Below, piece by piece: positions 8,139-17,576 of a stretch of 55,735 nt of DNA. Position numbers and translations under genes: made by a program. The notes beneath the pieces are model-generated. The model saw only the letters and a program-made list of their open reading frames with translations. It was not told where the DNA came from and ran no database searches. This DNA comes from Phycisphaerales bacterium UBA1845 (GTDB lineage: Bacteria > Planctomycetota > Phycisphaerae > UBA1845), in the NCBI GenBank assembly GCA_002338715.1, contig DDIR01000043.1:1-55735 (forward strand). Reading direction: 5' to 3'. Position 1 is the stretch's first letter. Every line of letters begins with the position of its first letter.

Positions 8139-8750
8139 CTAATTGTTTATTTGCACACTCAAGCGAATGAGTTGCGCCACACTTGTGATGCCGGTCTTTG
8201 CCTTGATGCTGGCGCGATGTGCTGAGACGGTCCGGGTCGAGATGCACAGATGCTTTGCGATTTCCGGACTGGTCATGCCGGCGACGACGAGTTGGTACAC
8301 TTCGTACTCGCGACGGGTCAGTCCACTGATCGACGACTTGAATTTTTGAATCGCGGACGTGGAATGACGGCCGTCTACAAACTCTGCGATCGCGCTTCGC
8401 ACCGCCTTGATGATGACCCGGTCGTCAAAGGGTTTTTCGATAAAGTCCCAAGCGCCGTGCTTGATTGACTTGACCGCTGTTTGAATGTCGCCATGACCAC
8501 TGATCATGATAACTGGTAATTGCGGGTGCCGCTTTACCGTTTTGCGCAAGAGTTCAAGTCCGCCTGTTTCGGGCATGCGGACATCAAACAGCGCGCATTC
8601 GCCAGATCGTACCTCTGCATTTTTCAAAAAGTCTTTGGCGCATGCGAAGGGCTGTGTGTTAAAACCTTCCGCGCCCAAGAGCCAGACCAGTGAATCGCGA
8701 ACGGCAGCATCGTCATCGACAATATATACTCGGGGTTTGGTTGCCGACAT
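8139..8750 (-). CDS. FixJ-family response regulator (phosphorylatable)
   Basis: A 203-residue protein. The ATG at 8750 is preferred over 8762 because GGAGG sits five bases before it. The receiver domain is complete: DDD at 12-14, phospho-acceptor Asp56 in LFDVRMP, Ser in MISGHGD and Lys in IEKPFD. A LuxR/FixJ-type HTH follows (LTRREYEVYQLVVAGMTSPEIAKHL). It is 14 bases downstream of the PAS histidine kinase and is its likely partner. In the DNA-binding domain it is very similar to the regulator at 7311-7955, so the two probably bind overlapping sites. Target genes are not known. Confidence 0.92.
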   Translation of the reverse strand: MSATKPRVYIVDDDAAVRDSLVWLLGAEGFNTQPFACAKDFLKNAEVRSGECALFDVRMPETGGLELLRKTVKRHPQLPVIMISGHGDIQTAVKSIKHGAWDFIEKPFDDRVIIKAVRSAIAEFVDGRHSTSAIQKFKSSISGLTRREYEVYQLVVAGMTSPEIAKHLCISTRTVSAHRASIKAKTGITSVAQLIRLSVQINN

Positions 8751-8764
8751 TAGGGCCTCCATGG

Positions 8765-11521
8765 TTATTGCTTATACAATCGGAACGAAAAGATGGACCC
8801 CGACCCATTCTCTTCTATCCAAATTGCTCCACCATGTTCTTCAATCGTTGTTTTGCAAATCGCCAGCCCCAGACCGAGCCCCGCGTCCTTGGTCGTGAAA
8901 AAAGAGTCAAACACCTTGGCTCGCAGGTTTTCGCCAACGCCAATGCCGGTATCGCAGACGGAAACCGTGACGTGTTCGGCTTCGTTTTTCTGATGGACCG
9001 TTAAGATGCGCGGCTGATCGACGAGTCTGGTCATGGATTCGATCGCATTGATCATCAAATTGATGATAACGTGTTCGATCTCAAGTGCGTTACCGATAAC
9101 GACATCATCTGAATTGCTCGTGTCCAGCACAATCTGAACGTCGTTTTGTCGTGCGTTGGAAAGTACCATTTCGCTTGCATTGGCAATGACGCGCGAAACA
9201 GCGAAGGGTTCTCGCTTGGGGGTATCCTGACGGACAAATCGGTGAATTCGCCTGGTCAGTTCCTTCGCATTCATGCACTGGGTTATGATCCTGTCGATGG
9301 CCTTGCCAATATCGCTTGCGTGTTCAGTTCCGGAAATTCGTGGTCGAATCCCGCTCGCGAAGTTGGCAATCACGGTAAGCGGTTGATTGAGTTCGTGTGC
9401 GACTTCGCTGGCGATCTGACCAACCGTGCTCACACGCGAAAGATGTGCCAACGCGACTCCGCGCGCGTGCAACTCCGATTCAAACTGCTTGAATTGCGTC
9501 ACATCCTGGGCGATGCCGACGACTTCCTGGGTTGCGTCGCCCGAAGGTGCAAGGGATGAGCCCCGATCACGAATCCATCGGATCGAACCATCGGGGCGCA
9601 TGATGCGATATTCCTGGTCATAGCTCTTGCCTTCCCGGAGTCTCGCAAAGCTTTCAATGACGCGCTGTCGATCCTCTTTGATGATGGCGTCGGTCCAGGC
9701 ACGGGGGTCGCTGTAGAGGTCGTCGACTTGCCGGCCCCAGATTTCTTCGTAGGAATTACTGACGAAGAGTACCCGCTGATTGGAAATATCGGTAATACGG
9801 CAAACGTCTTCGATCGTGTGTGCGATGACCTTGAGCAAACGCTCGCTCTTTCGCAAAGACGACTCGACTCCCTGTCGGACCGCAATCTCATTGCGCAACG
9901 ATTCGTTGCTTCTGGTCAGGTCGGCTGTCCGCACAGCAATCTTGGCTTCGAGGGAGTCGTAAGATTCCTGAAGCGTTTGCTCGCTCATCTTGCGGTGCGT
10001 GATGTCCTCGCCGACGGCATGGTAAGCGGTCAACACCTGCTTCTTGTCGAAAACTGCCCGGTTGGTCCAACGATGCCAACGTCGTGTACCATCAGGCAAG
10101 ATGACTTCATTTTCATTAATTTGAACCGGCGATTCAGGGGTAAGTCCGCGCAAGCTTGCGACAACATCGTCTCGCTGATCATCGGCAATCAAATGCAAGA
10201 ATGTCTTGCCGACGAGGTCGTTGGGTTTGATGTCAAACGCCTTGCAGAAGGCGTCGTTTACGAATTCGACTTCAAATGACGCGGTAAAGCGAGCAATGAA
10301 AATGGCCGTATCCTGGACGAGCGCCCTGTAATTGGACTCGCTGCGCCGCAATTGATCACTGATCTTTTCCAGTTCAGTGACATCGCGACTCAAGCCAAGT
10401 ACGCCGACAATCTGTCCGTCGGAATCAGCCAGCGGGAGTTTGTGTGTGCGAAAAATCCGCTTTACACCATCGATGTGCACGACATCGCGCCGATCAAACG
10501 TGGGCTGACCGGCCAAGGCATCGCGATCGTCGTCCAGGTATCCGCGCACGCCTTGGGACGGGTCGCCGTGGATCTCCGTAGGATCCCAACCATTTTCCAA
10601 GTCGGTTCGGCCGTACATATCTTCAGGTTTCTTACCGACCGCACGGGCAAACGCTTGATTGCATAGCAACGTCCTTGACTGACGATCCTTCACAAAGATG
10701 AGATCGGGAGTGGCATTGAAGAGTGTTTGCAGCAAATCAGACTTCAATGCCATTCGGTTTTGGGTCTGCCGCGGTAACGACTGGGTCCGCATTTGCTCTG
10801 TGAGGTCCGTGCTGGTCCCGATGACGCCCGTGGGCACACCGTTTGAGTTTCGCCGTACAATCCTACCGTGATCCCGCGTCCATCGATATTCCCCTGTTTG
10901 GGTGCGTAGCCGATACACGCATTCATACGCGTCGCTTTCACCCGAAATGTGGGACTCCAGCCGCAATTGCGCGAGCTTTATGTCATCTGGATGAACCAAA
11001 CTCCGCCAAAACTCGATCGTCGGTACGACGGCCTTGTTTCGGTAGCCCAATGACTCCATCCACCGGTCGCTGAATTCTGCCGCACCGGTTTCAAGATCCC
11101 ACTCCCAGAATCCTTCGGCGGCGCATTCCAGCGCCATGGTCGCTCGTTCACGCCTCTCACTGAGATGTTCGCGGGCTTGCTTGAGGTCCGTGATATCGAT
11201 GGCGGTCATGAGCATCGCACTTGAGTTTTCATGGGTAATCGCGCAATGCGTTGTATGCAGCCATCGATTTTCGCCCTGGGCTGTGGTGATTTGAATCTCG
11301 TCGCTGAACGGCTTGGAAGCGCCCTCATGCAGTTGCGTATCAATGCTCTCCGCCAAAGTCTTCTTGTTCGGGCTTATCAATTCAGCCGGATCTAGCTGCA
11401 GCAATTGCTCTAACGTGTAGCCGGTTAGCTGGGCAGCAGCTTGGTTGGCATAGCAGATTCGACTATCGACACAGATGAAGGCCGCTGTCGGTGATTGATC
11501 AACCCATTGTCGAAACTCCAT
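8765..11521 (-). CDS. Cytoplasmic five-PAS sensor histidine kinase
   Basis: A 918-residue protein without signal peptide or membrane helices. Five PAS-type domains can be read in order: about 1-125, 126-245 (PAS_3 type, GFWEWDLETG...LVHPDD), 258-390, 392-520, then a coiled coil (about 520-565) and PAS five at about 568-685. The kinase core has His709 in SEVAHELNQPL, an N-box (INLMINAIESM), a G1 box (DTGIGV) and FDSFFTTKDAGLGLGLAI. The H-box is of the FixL/DctB type. None of the PAS domains shows an obvious heme- or flavin-binding signature that I can name, so the signal is unknown; PAS four (about 392-520) lies beside the coiled coil. The response regulator at 8139-8750 is 14 bases downstream, making an operonic pair. 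Confidence 0.93.
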   Translation of the reverse strand: MEFRQWVDQSPTAAFICVDSRICYANQAAAQLTGYTLEQLLQLDPAELISPNKKTLAESIDTQLHEGASKPFSDEIQITTAQGENRWLHTTHCAITHENSSAMLMTAIDITDLKQAREHLSERRERATMALECAAEGFWEWDLETGAAEFSDRWMESLGYRNKAVVPTIEFWRSLVHPDDIKLAQLRLESHISGESDAYECVYRLRTQTGEYRWTRDHGRIVRRNSNGVPTGVIGTSTDLTEQMRTQSLPRQTQNRMALKSDLLQTLFNATPDLIFVKDRQSRTLLCNQAFARAVGKKPEDMYGRTDLENGWDPTEIHGDPSQGVRGYLDDDRDALAGQPTFDRRDVVHIDGVKRIFRTHKLPLADSDGQIVGVLGLSRDVTELEKISDQLRRSESNYRALVQDTAIFIARFTASFEVEFVNDAFCKAFDIKPNDLVGKTFLHLIADDQRDDVVASLRGLTPESPVQINENEVILPDGTRRWHRWTNRAVFDKKQVLTAYHAVGEDITHRKMSEQTLQESYDSLEAKIAVRTADLTRSNESLRNEIAVRQGVESSLRKSERLLKVIAHTIEDVCRITDISNQRVLFVSNSYEEIWGRQVDDLYSDPRAWTDAIIKEDRQRVIESFARLREGKSYDQEYRIMRPDGSIRWIRDRGSSLAPSGDATQEVVGIAQDVTQFKQFESELHARGVALAHLSRVSTVGQIASEVAHELNQPLTVIANFASGIRPRISGTEHASDIGKAIDRIITQCMNAKELTRRIHRFVRQDTPKREPFAVSRVIANASEMVLSNARQNDVQIVLDTSNSDDVVIGNALEIEHVIINLMINAIESMTRLVDQPRILTVHQKNEAEHVTVSVCDTGIGVGENLRAKVFDSFFTTKDAGLGLGLAICKTTIEEHGGAIWIEENGSGSIFSFRLYKQ

Positions 11522-13622
11522 GGCATCACTCTCTGATCACCCTCGGGACTCGTTCACGCCCTCCAAGGAATCTTGGACGAAGGAAATGCTGACCACTTGG
11601 CAGACGACCTTTCCCAATTCAGAAAACTGGGCGTTCGGAAAGGCCACGTGGCAAGTATCGTCACGGCAGCATGTGCATTCTCCCGGCTTCAAGTCGCGCA
11701 AGTGAAGCCTGCGCCCAACAATACATCATGCGTAATCTGTGCGTGCCCACCGCAAACATAAAAAGGGAAAAAGTTAAAGCGGACAACATTGCCGCCACAG
11801 CGCATTTCACGAGGGTGGACATCATGATGTGACAACTGCATAACGGTTTATGATCCCACTATGGCACCGGCCATGCAAACCTTATTGAATACCTCGAAAC
11901 TATTCTGCGGGCATATCCCCGCAATTGCGTCATGAGTATCGCACTGGGCGCCATTGGTCTGGAGGTCGTGTTGTCAGACACCTCATGCATCCGCGGCTCG
12001 AATCTCCACACAACAACTAGCCAGGCAGGATACACTTTGAAAGCCTGGCCGCGAATTGAAAGATCGTGTGATTGCAGGTCGACGCCTTCGTGCCGCAGGA
12101 TGTCCATATGGCACACTCGCTTTGATATCAAGTGCTCAGAATCTGCGCTTGTTATTAAATAGCAAAGTCGGGCCAACGCAACCGGCATGGCGGATTCGAA
12201 AATCTCGCATGGTGGATTCTCATACAAGCAAAATTAGGTAATTGTACCAATAGGCGCATTCGGTTGGCTTCCGTTAGAATTCGCCGTACTGTGGCGGTCT
12301 ACCGCTTGTCCGCTGCAGCGCTCAATGCTCAATACTGAGTTCTTGAGTCATATCACCCAGCTGGTCGGCAGGGAATCGCATTCAGGGCATCAATTGATGC
12401 CGTCGCATTGTGTGGAACCTGGGGTTTATTGAACGCGGCTCTCAAGGCGTTCGGATTCGACAATTGCGCTCGTGCTGTATGGGCCACGCATAATACTGCT
12501 GAAGGCAGAAAAAGAAATAGGCAGGGCGTCGCAAATTCGCGTAGGCCGCCGTAAGTGCAGATGGGCTGAGGCAATGTCAGTATGCAACAGCCATTAACGC
12601 TTGCTTGAACTGGGCTGCGAGTGTGACGTGGGCACGTCGAAAGTATGAGACACGTGTTTCGCGGTACGCGATGCTCGTTGGATTTCGGCATTTCTACCGG
12701 AGTCGTGCAAGTCTACTCTCTCCTCACGGGATGGAGGTGGGGAGTTTCCGGGCGCGTGCTTTACGCCCAATTTCGGCCAGGCCACTGGGTCCTCCTACTT
12801 GGCCTGGCCGTCTAAACGAAACTCGGGAGCGGTTGTGATGGTTCCTGAGATTGGCAGCAACAATAGATGTGCTTGCGTTAGATGGGCTTGTGTCTAAGGC
12901 CTAGGTTTTGATCGAGCTTTTCCAAGGAGGGTCGCTCGTTGTCTTTATTCAGCGACTTCAATCGCATGGCTCCGATCGATCGGCCTCGATGAGGCTCACT
13001 TGACGAGGTCTTGCGGGGCTATGGACGCCTTGGCTGATGGTTAAGCCAAAGGTTCAGCCGGTGAAAGCAACAGCAGGATTGAGCAGCAGGCCAGAATAGC
13101 AGCAGGCCAGAGTAACAGCAGGAGTAATTAACAGTAAGAGCACGCGACGGGAAAAATGCAGACCGGTCAGTCCGCATTGGATAGGTACGAGGCTGACCAG
13201 TCTGCGGGATTCGGGGTGTTATACCCCGTCAGTATTCTAGATTCTACGAATTCGTCGGCAGAATCGTCAAGGCCCAATGCCGATCGGACGGGGAATGTTT
13301 GCGCTGATTTCGGCGCCGCTCCTCGGCTGTGGCTGGTGCCTCCCCCGAATCCTTATCTTGATTGGTTCCACGAAGGTTTGTGTCTCGACCTATGTGCAGG
13401 TTTGTCGGCAGGCAAGCATGAGAATCGCTTGCGCGTTAAGCGTAAGGCAGTGTTCTCTAATTTTGTATGTCTGCTTGTGTGACAGGTCGTTGTCGTCGGA
13501 TTTTCTCTCGGTAGTTGGCTCCGGCGATCGCTAAGCAAACCGCACGTTAAACGATGGGCAGACCACACTTTGGGCCATGGGTTCCAGAAAATGCACGACC
13601 GATAACAAACGCGAGGTACAAA
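11522..13622. other. 2.1 kb region without a convincing gene
   Basis: Several frames of 60-122 codons exist on both strands, but none has recognisable family text, a good ribosome site or a plausible domain. The region separates the minus-strand kinase operon from the plus-strand surface-protein series, so it must hold promoters for both. It contains a short degenerate tandem repeat at 13071-13131. It could hold decayed genes or an unrecognised RNA; I see no direct sign of either. Confidence 0.5.
13071..13131. repeat. Degenerate 16-base tandem repeat
   Basis: Units beginning CAGCAGG occur at 13071, 13084, 13100 and 13116. The two middle units differ at only two of 16 positions (CAGCAGGCCAGAATAG and CAGCAGGCCAGAGTAA), and the outer ones have decayed. 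It lies about 490 bases before the next gene and in no credible reading frame. It is probably slippage-derived. Confidence 0.6.
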
Positions 13623-16600
13623 ATGACATTCATCAGGGGCGGAAAAAGCACAATTACTGCACTCACTCTCTGCGCAGCGTTTCTTATGACGGTGCAATGG
13701 TCGGTGGTCTTGGGGCAGTCCAATTCGGACTCATCAGTTGTCGGTTCGGAGGGTGGGGCGGGGCAGCCGGCTGGATCTGCGAACAACGGATTCCTGGTTG
13801 GCCAGCACAACGCTGATTCAACGATAGTGACGGCTGGCGCTGTCAATGTTTTGGAATTCAAGTTGGCATCGGGTTCCGATTGCGTCAAGCCAGGCGAAAC
13901 GGTCACGGTCGAACTTCATCAGCGAAACCTCAGTGAGCCTGCCCGAGGGTATCAGTCGTTTGCTTCGTATGACAGTGCGATGATGACAAATCTCTCGCAG
14001 ACATTAGCGCCATCGCCATACATGCGATCCCTGCTGAATTCCGTTGTGGGAGATGATATTGATGCAGCGGCTGGTATTGATGAGGCGTCACAATCACCGA
14101 CGGACGCCGATGCACTGCTGGCGACATTGACGTTTACTGCCGGCGGGACTGACGGGGTGACGTCGGTTGAGTTCCGTACTCACTCGCCGCCGACTCGGTT
14201 TTCTGATGTCGATGGTATGGAACTGACGCCCTACCTGATCGCCTCACCTCCGATCGTCATTGACGGGACTGATCCCGTCATCACATTCTGTCCTCCCGAC
14301 GTTACCATTGAATGCGACGAATCGACCGACCCTTCCAACACGGGCGAGGCGACCGCAACCGACAATCTCGATCCGAATCCTTCTGTGACTTATTCCGATA
14401 GTGCGGTCGCGGGGATTTGTGCGCAGGAATCTGTTATTACCCGAACATGGACCGTCTCGGATTGCGCCGGAAACGAAACAACCTGTGAGCAGGTGATTAC
14501 CGTTGACGATTCCAGCGCACCGACCGGGACGCAGGGGACGATCGACAGCTGCTATGCGACAGCCCTCGATGCGGAGGCGGCTGCCATCGCGGCGACGACC
14601 GACCTTGCCGACAACTGTACAGCCACCGGTTCGCTGTTGGTCAGTGCAGTGACGGCTGGGACTTGCGATACAACGGTCACCGTGACGGTGGCTGACCTCT
14701 GCGGTAATTCAACCGATTTCGTCTACAACACACGAATTGATTCGACGCCACCAGCAATTACCTGTCCGGCGCCTCCGCCGCAGGGCTTGATCATTAGCGA
14801 GATCATGGACGGAACCTGGCCAGCAGGCTTACCCAAGTTTGTCGAGCTGACCAATTGCAGTTCCGCCCCAGTCGATCTGTCCAGCTACAGCCTGGGCAAC
14901 ATCAACAACGGGTTCTCCACATTGGGATTTGACGCATTGGTACTTTCGGGAATCGTTGCGTCGGGTGATTCGTTTGTCGTGTCGTACGAAGCCGGCGACT
15001 CTCCGGGGCATGGAACCTTTTACGACGTCTACGGATTCGATCCGGATGATTTCTCGCAAGGCGCCTTCATCAATGGAAACGATGCGCTGGCACTCTTTTC
15101 CGGCGCGGCGTTATCGGGCGACCCGGTTGACGGTAGCGGTGCACCTGTTGTTGATCTTTACGGTGTTGTGGGTGTTGATGGCGTTGGAGAGGTGTGGGAC
15201 TACACCGATGGCTTCTCGTTCCGCAGGTCTTATGTGGTCGGTGGGAACGGTGGAAGTTTTAGCCCGTTGGAGTGGCAGTTTGGCGGTGCTGAATCGCTGG
15301 TCGGCAGCAATGACCTCGACGAACTGGCGTTGATGCTCGCCAACACGACCCCGGGTGTGCATGCATGTAGCGGTGGTGAAGTTGTGGTGTCCACCGATCC
15401 CGGAACCTGCGAAGCCGAAGTGACCTTGACGGTTTCGGCGACGGATGATTGTGACGGCGTTCTGCCGGTGGCGTACGAAGCCGACTTTGGAAGCGGCTAT
15501 GTTTCAATAAGCAATCCGTACTCCTTCCCTGTGGGAACTTGGCCGGTCAAAGCGTCGGCCATTGACACCTGCAATAACGTGGGTTCCTGCGAATTTTCGG
15601 TGACGGTCTTGGATGACGAACCACCGACGGCTACGCAGGGCACCATCAACGATTGTTACGAGACATTCGCTGAAGCCGAGAGTGCTGCAATCTCCGCGAC
15701 GACCGACTTGGCCGACAATTGCACGACATCTGGGTTCACGGTGACGGCATCAACGGTTGGAGATTGCAATGCAACAGTGACGGTCAGTGTGGCCGACGAA
15801 GCCGGAAACGTCACGACGTTCGACTACTTCACGACGGTGGATGGAACGCCTCCGGACATCGCTTGCCCAGCATTCTCTGTTGGTGGATTCATCATCAGTG
15901 AAGTGATTGACGGCACACTCTCAGGCGGGATACCCAAGTTCGTGGAGTTAACGAACTGCACACCGAACACGATCGATTTGTCTGAATACCGAGTCGCGCT
16001 CTATTCCAATGGCGGCCTTACTGAAAGTTCGTCGAGTCTCGCTTACGGTGAGTTGACCGGACTGCTGCCTTCGGGGGCGTCTTTCGTGATCGCCAATTCC
16101 AATAGCGGACCCGGCACTGATTTCCTGGGAATCTACGGCTTTGAAGCAGATTTCTATGACGCAGTTCCCAACAGCAACGGAGACGACCTTTATCAGCTCT
16201 TGAAAGACAATGGGGTGGGCGGTGACATCGTTATCGATGCCCATGGTGTCCTTGGGGTAGATGGTACTGGGGAAGCTTGGGAGTATCTCGACAGCTACGC
16301 ATATTCGCTCCCGGGTCGAACGGCGAATGGTGGTGCGTTCAATCCAGCCAACTGGTTCCATGCCGGCGTTGACGCGCTGGACGGGGCTGGTGCGGCTGGC
16401 ATTTCTGCGGTGACTACTCCTGGAACGCACACCTGTGCGAGTTCGCTGATCACAAATGCTGATCCGGGGAATTGCGACGCATTGGTTACTTTTGCCACAC
16501 CAACTGCGACTGACAATTGTGATCCGGCGCCGACGGTGGACTGCGATCATCTCAGTGGCGAGGTTTTCCCGGTTGGTACGACGACCGTCACATGCATGGC

Positions 16601-17471
16601 CACCGACGAATGTGGCAACACATCCACATGCGAGTTCGACATTGTGGTCAATCCGCTCAACGACTTGGCCGTCACGGTCGAACTGCAGCCGAACATCGAC
16701 ACCGGACTTTCTCTGCCCGATACGCTGACGCGGTGCATCACATTCGAGTTGTGGGAATGCGGTGGTCCAAGCTCGGTGACGGTGAGTGAAGAGATTGAAT
16801 TCACCATCACGAACAGTGGATTGCCCGGCGATCCCAATATGGCGGTTGGCTCGGCGTTGATCGAGGTTCCGTGTGGGGCATACTCCTGCATCACTGCCCG
16901 CGACCCGCTTCACACGCTTCGTCGCACCGATGAGTCCTTCGGCATCATCGGCAGTCAATATGTCGCTGACTTCACCGGTGACGCGAGTGCCGGTGGCGAC
17001 TGGTTGGTTGGAGGAAATCTCAACGACGACTTCTTTATCGATATTCTCGACTTTGGTGCCTATTCGTTCGAGTTTGGAAGCATCTACGGAAGTCCCTTCA
17101 CGGGCGACACCGATTGTCTGACGCCGGCGCCCCATGCTGATATCAGCGGCGACGGTATCGTCGACAACTTCGACTTCTCGTTCATCCAAGGAAACTTCCT
17201 CGATACGCATGAAGCGAATTGTTGCGGCGATCCAGGTCGACAAGCATCAGGTGACGACGGTCCAGTAACAGAGATCACCATTCGCGAATTGCGCCGACGT
17301 GGTCTCGGTCACTACGCCATCGCCGACCTCAACAATGACGGCAGCCTCAACTATGAAGACATCGAGGCCTTCGCCAATGGCGCCCGACCCAAGCCGAAGA
17401 AAAGTTTGTCGCCGGACCACAAGGATGAACTGAGGCCGCAAAGCCAAGATCAATCTAGTCCCGAACGCTAA
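13623..17471 (+). CDS. Large secreted cohesin-like/HYR/lamin-tail protein with dockerin-like C-terminus
   Basis: A 1282-residue protein. ATG 13623 is chosen for its GAGG site six bases upstream and because a signal peptide follows at once (residues about 8-32). Residues about 65-205 resemble a cohesin-type beta-sandwich (LEFKLASGSDCVKPGETVTV onward). HYR-type repeats follow from about 206, with [11 protein letters not shown] and TRTWTVSDCAGN as markers. Two lamin-tail-like domains start near 387 (IISEIMDGTWPAGLPKFVEL) and 753 (IISEVIDGTLSGGIPKFVEL), separated by further HYR-like modules. The C-terminal part has three calcium-loop segments (near 1130, 1170 and 1235) of dockerin type and a conserved ELRRRGLGH motif shared with the next gene. 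It is expected outside the cell or on its surface as an adhesive or scaffold protein. Enzymatic activity is not apparent. Confidence 0.85.
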   Translation: MTFIRGGKSTITALTLCAAFLMTVQWSVVLGQSNSDSSVVGSEGGAGQPAGSANNGFLVGQHNADSTIVTAGAVNVLEFKLASGSDCVKPGETVTVELHQRNLSEPARGYQSFASYDSAMMTNLSQTLAPSPYMRSLLNSVVGDDIDAAAGIDEASQSPTDADALLATLTFTAGGTDGVTSVEFRTHSPPTRFSDVDGMELTPYLIASPPIVIDGTDPVITFCPPDVTIECDESTDPSNTGEATATDNLDPNPSVTYSDSAVAGICAQESVITRTWTVSDCAGNETTCEQVITVDDSSAPTGTQGTIDSCYATALDAEAAAIAATTDLADNCTATGSLLVSAVTAGTCDTTVTVTVADLCGNSTDFVYNTRIDSTPPAITCPAPPPQGLIISEIMDGTWPAGLPKFVELTNCSSAPVDLSSYSLGNINNGFSTLGFDALVLSGIVASGDSFVVSYEAGDSPGHGTFYDVYGFDPDDFSQGAFINGNDALALFSGAALSGDPVDGSGAPVVDLYGVVGVDGVGEVWDYTDGFSFRRSYVVGGNGGSFSPLEWQFGGAESLVGSNDLDELALMLANTTPGVHACSGGEVVVSTDPGTCEAEVTLTVSATDDCDGVLPVAYEADFGSGYVSISNPYSFPVGTWPVKASAIDTCNNVGSCEFSVTVLDDEPPTATQGTINDCYETFAEAESAAISATTDLADNCTTSGFTVTASTVGDCNATVTVSVADEAGNVTTFDYFTTVDGTPPDIACPAFSVGGFIISEVIDGTLSGGIPKFVELTNCTPNTIDLSEYRVALYSNGGLTESSSSLAYGELTGLLPSGASFVIANSNSGPGTDFLGIYGFEADFYDAVPNSNGDDLYQLLKDNGVGGDIVIDAHGVLGVDGTGEAWEYLDSYAYSLPGRTANGGAFNPANWFHAGVDALDGAGAAGISAVTTPGTHTCASSLITNADPGNCDALVTFATPTATDNCDPAPTVDCDHLSGEVFPVGTTTVTCMATDECGNTSTCEFDIVVNPLNDLAVTVELQPNIDTGLSLPDTLTRCITFELWECGGPSSVTVSEEIEFTITNSGLPGDPNMAVGSALIEVPCGAYSCITARDPLHTLRRTDESFGIIGSQYVADFTGDASAGGDWLVGGNLNDDFFIDILDFGAYSFEFGSIYGSPFTGDTDCLTPAPHADISGDGIVDNFDFSFIQGNFLDTHEANCCGDPGRQASGDDGPVTEITIRELRRRGLGHYAIADLNNDGSLNYEDIEAFANGARPKPKKSLSPDHKDELRPQSQDQSSPER

Positions 17472-17576
17472 GCACGAATATCAGTCTTGAATCCTCAAGA
17501 TCGAGAATTGGCTTGAGGATAGGAAAACAAAGTTGGCCAGATGCTTGATGCTTTGGCCGAAGAACGGAGGAAGCAA

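Noticed and set aside
11859..12691. Frames of 112-122 codons on the minus strand
   Set aside because: No ribosome site, no recognisable family text and no plausible start; codon pattern unlike neighbouring genes.
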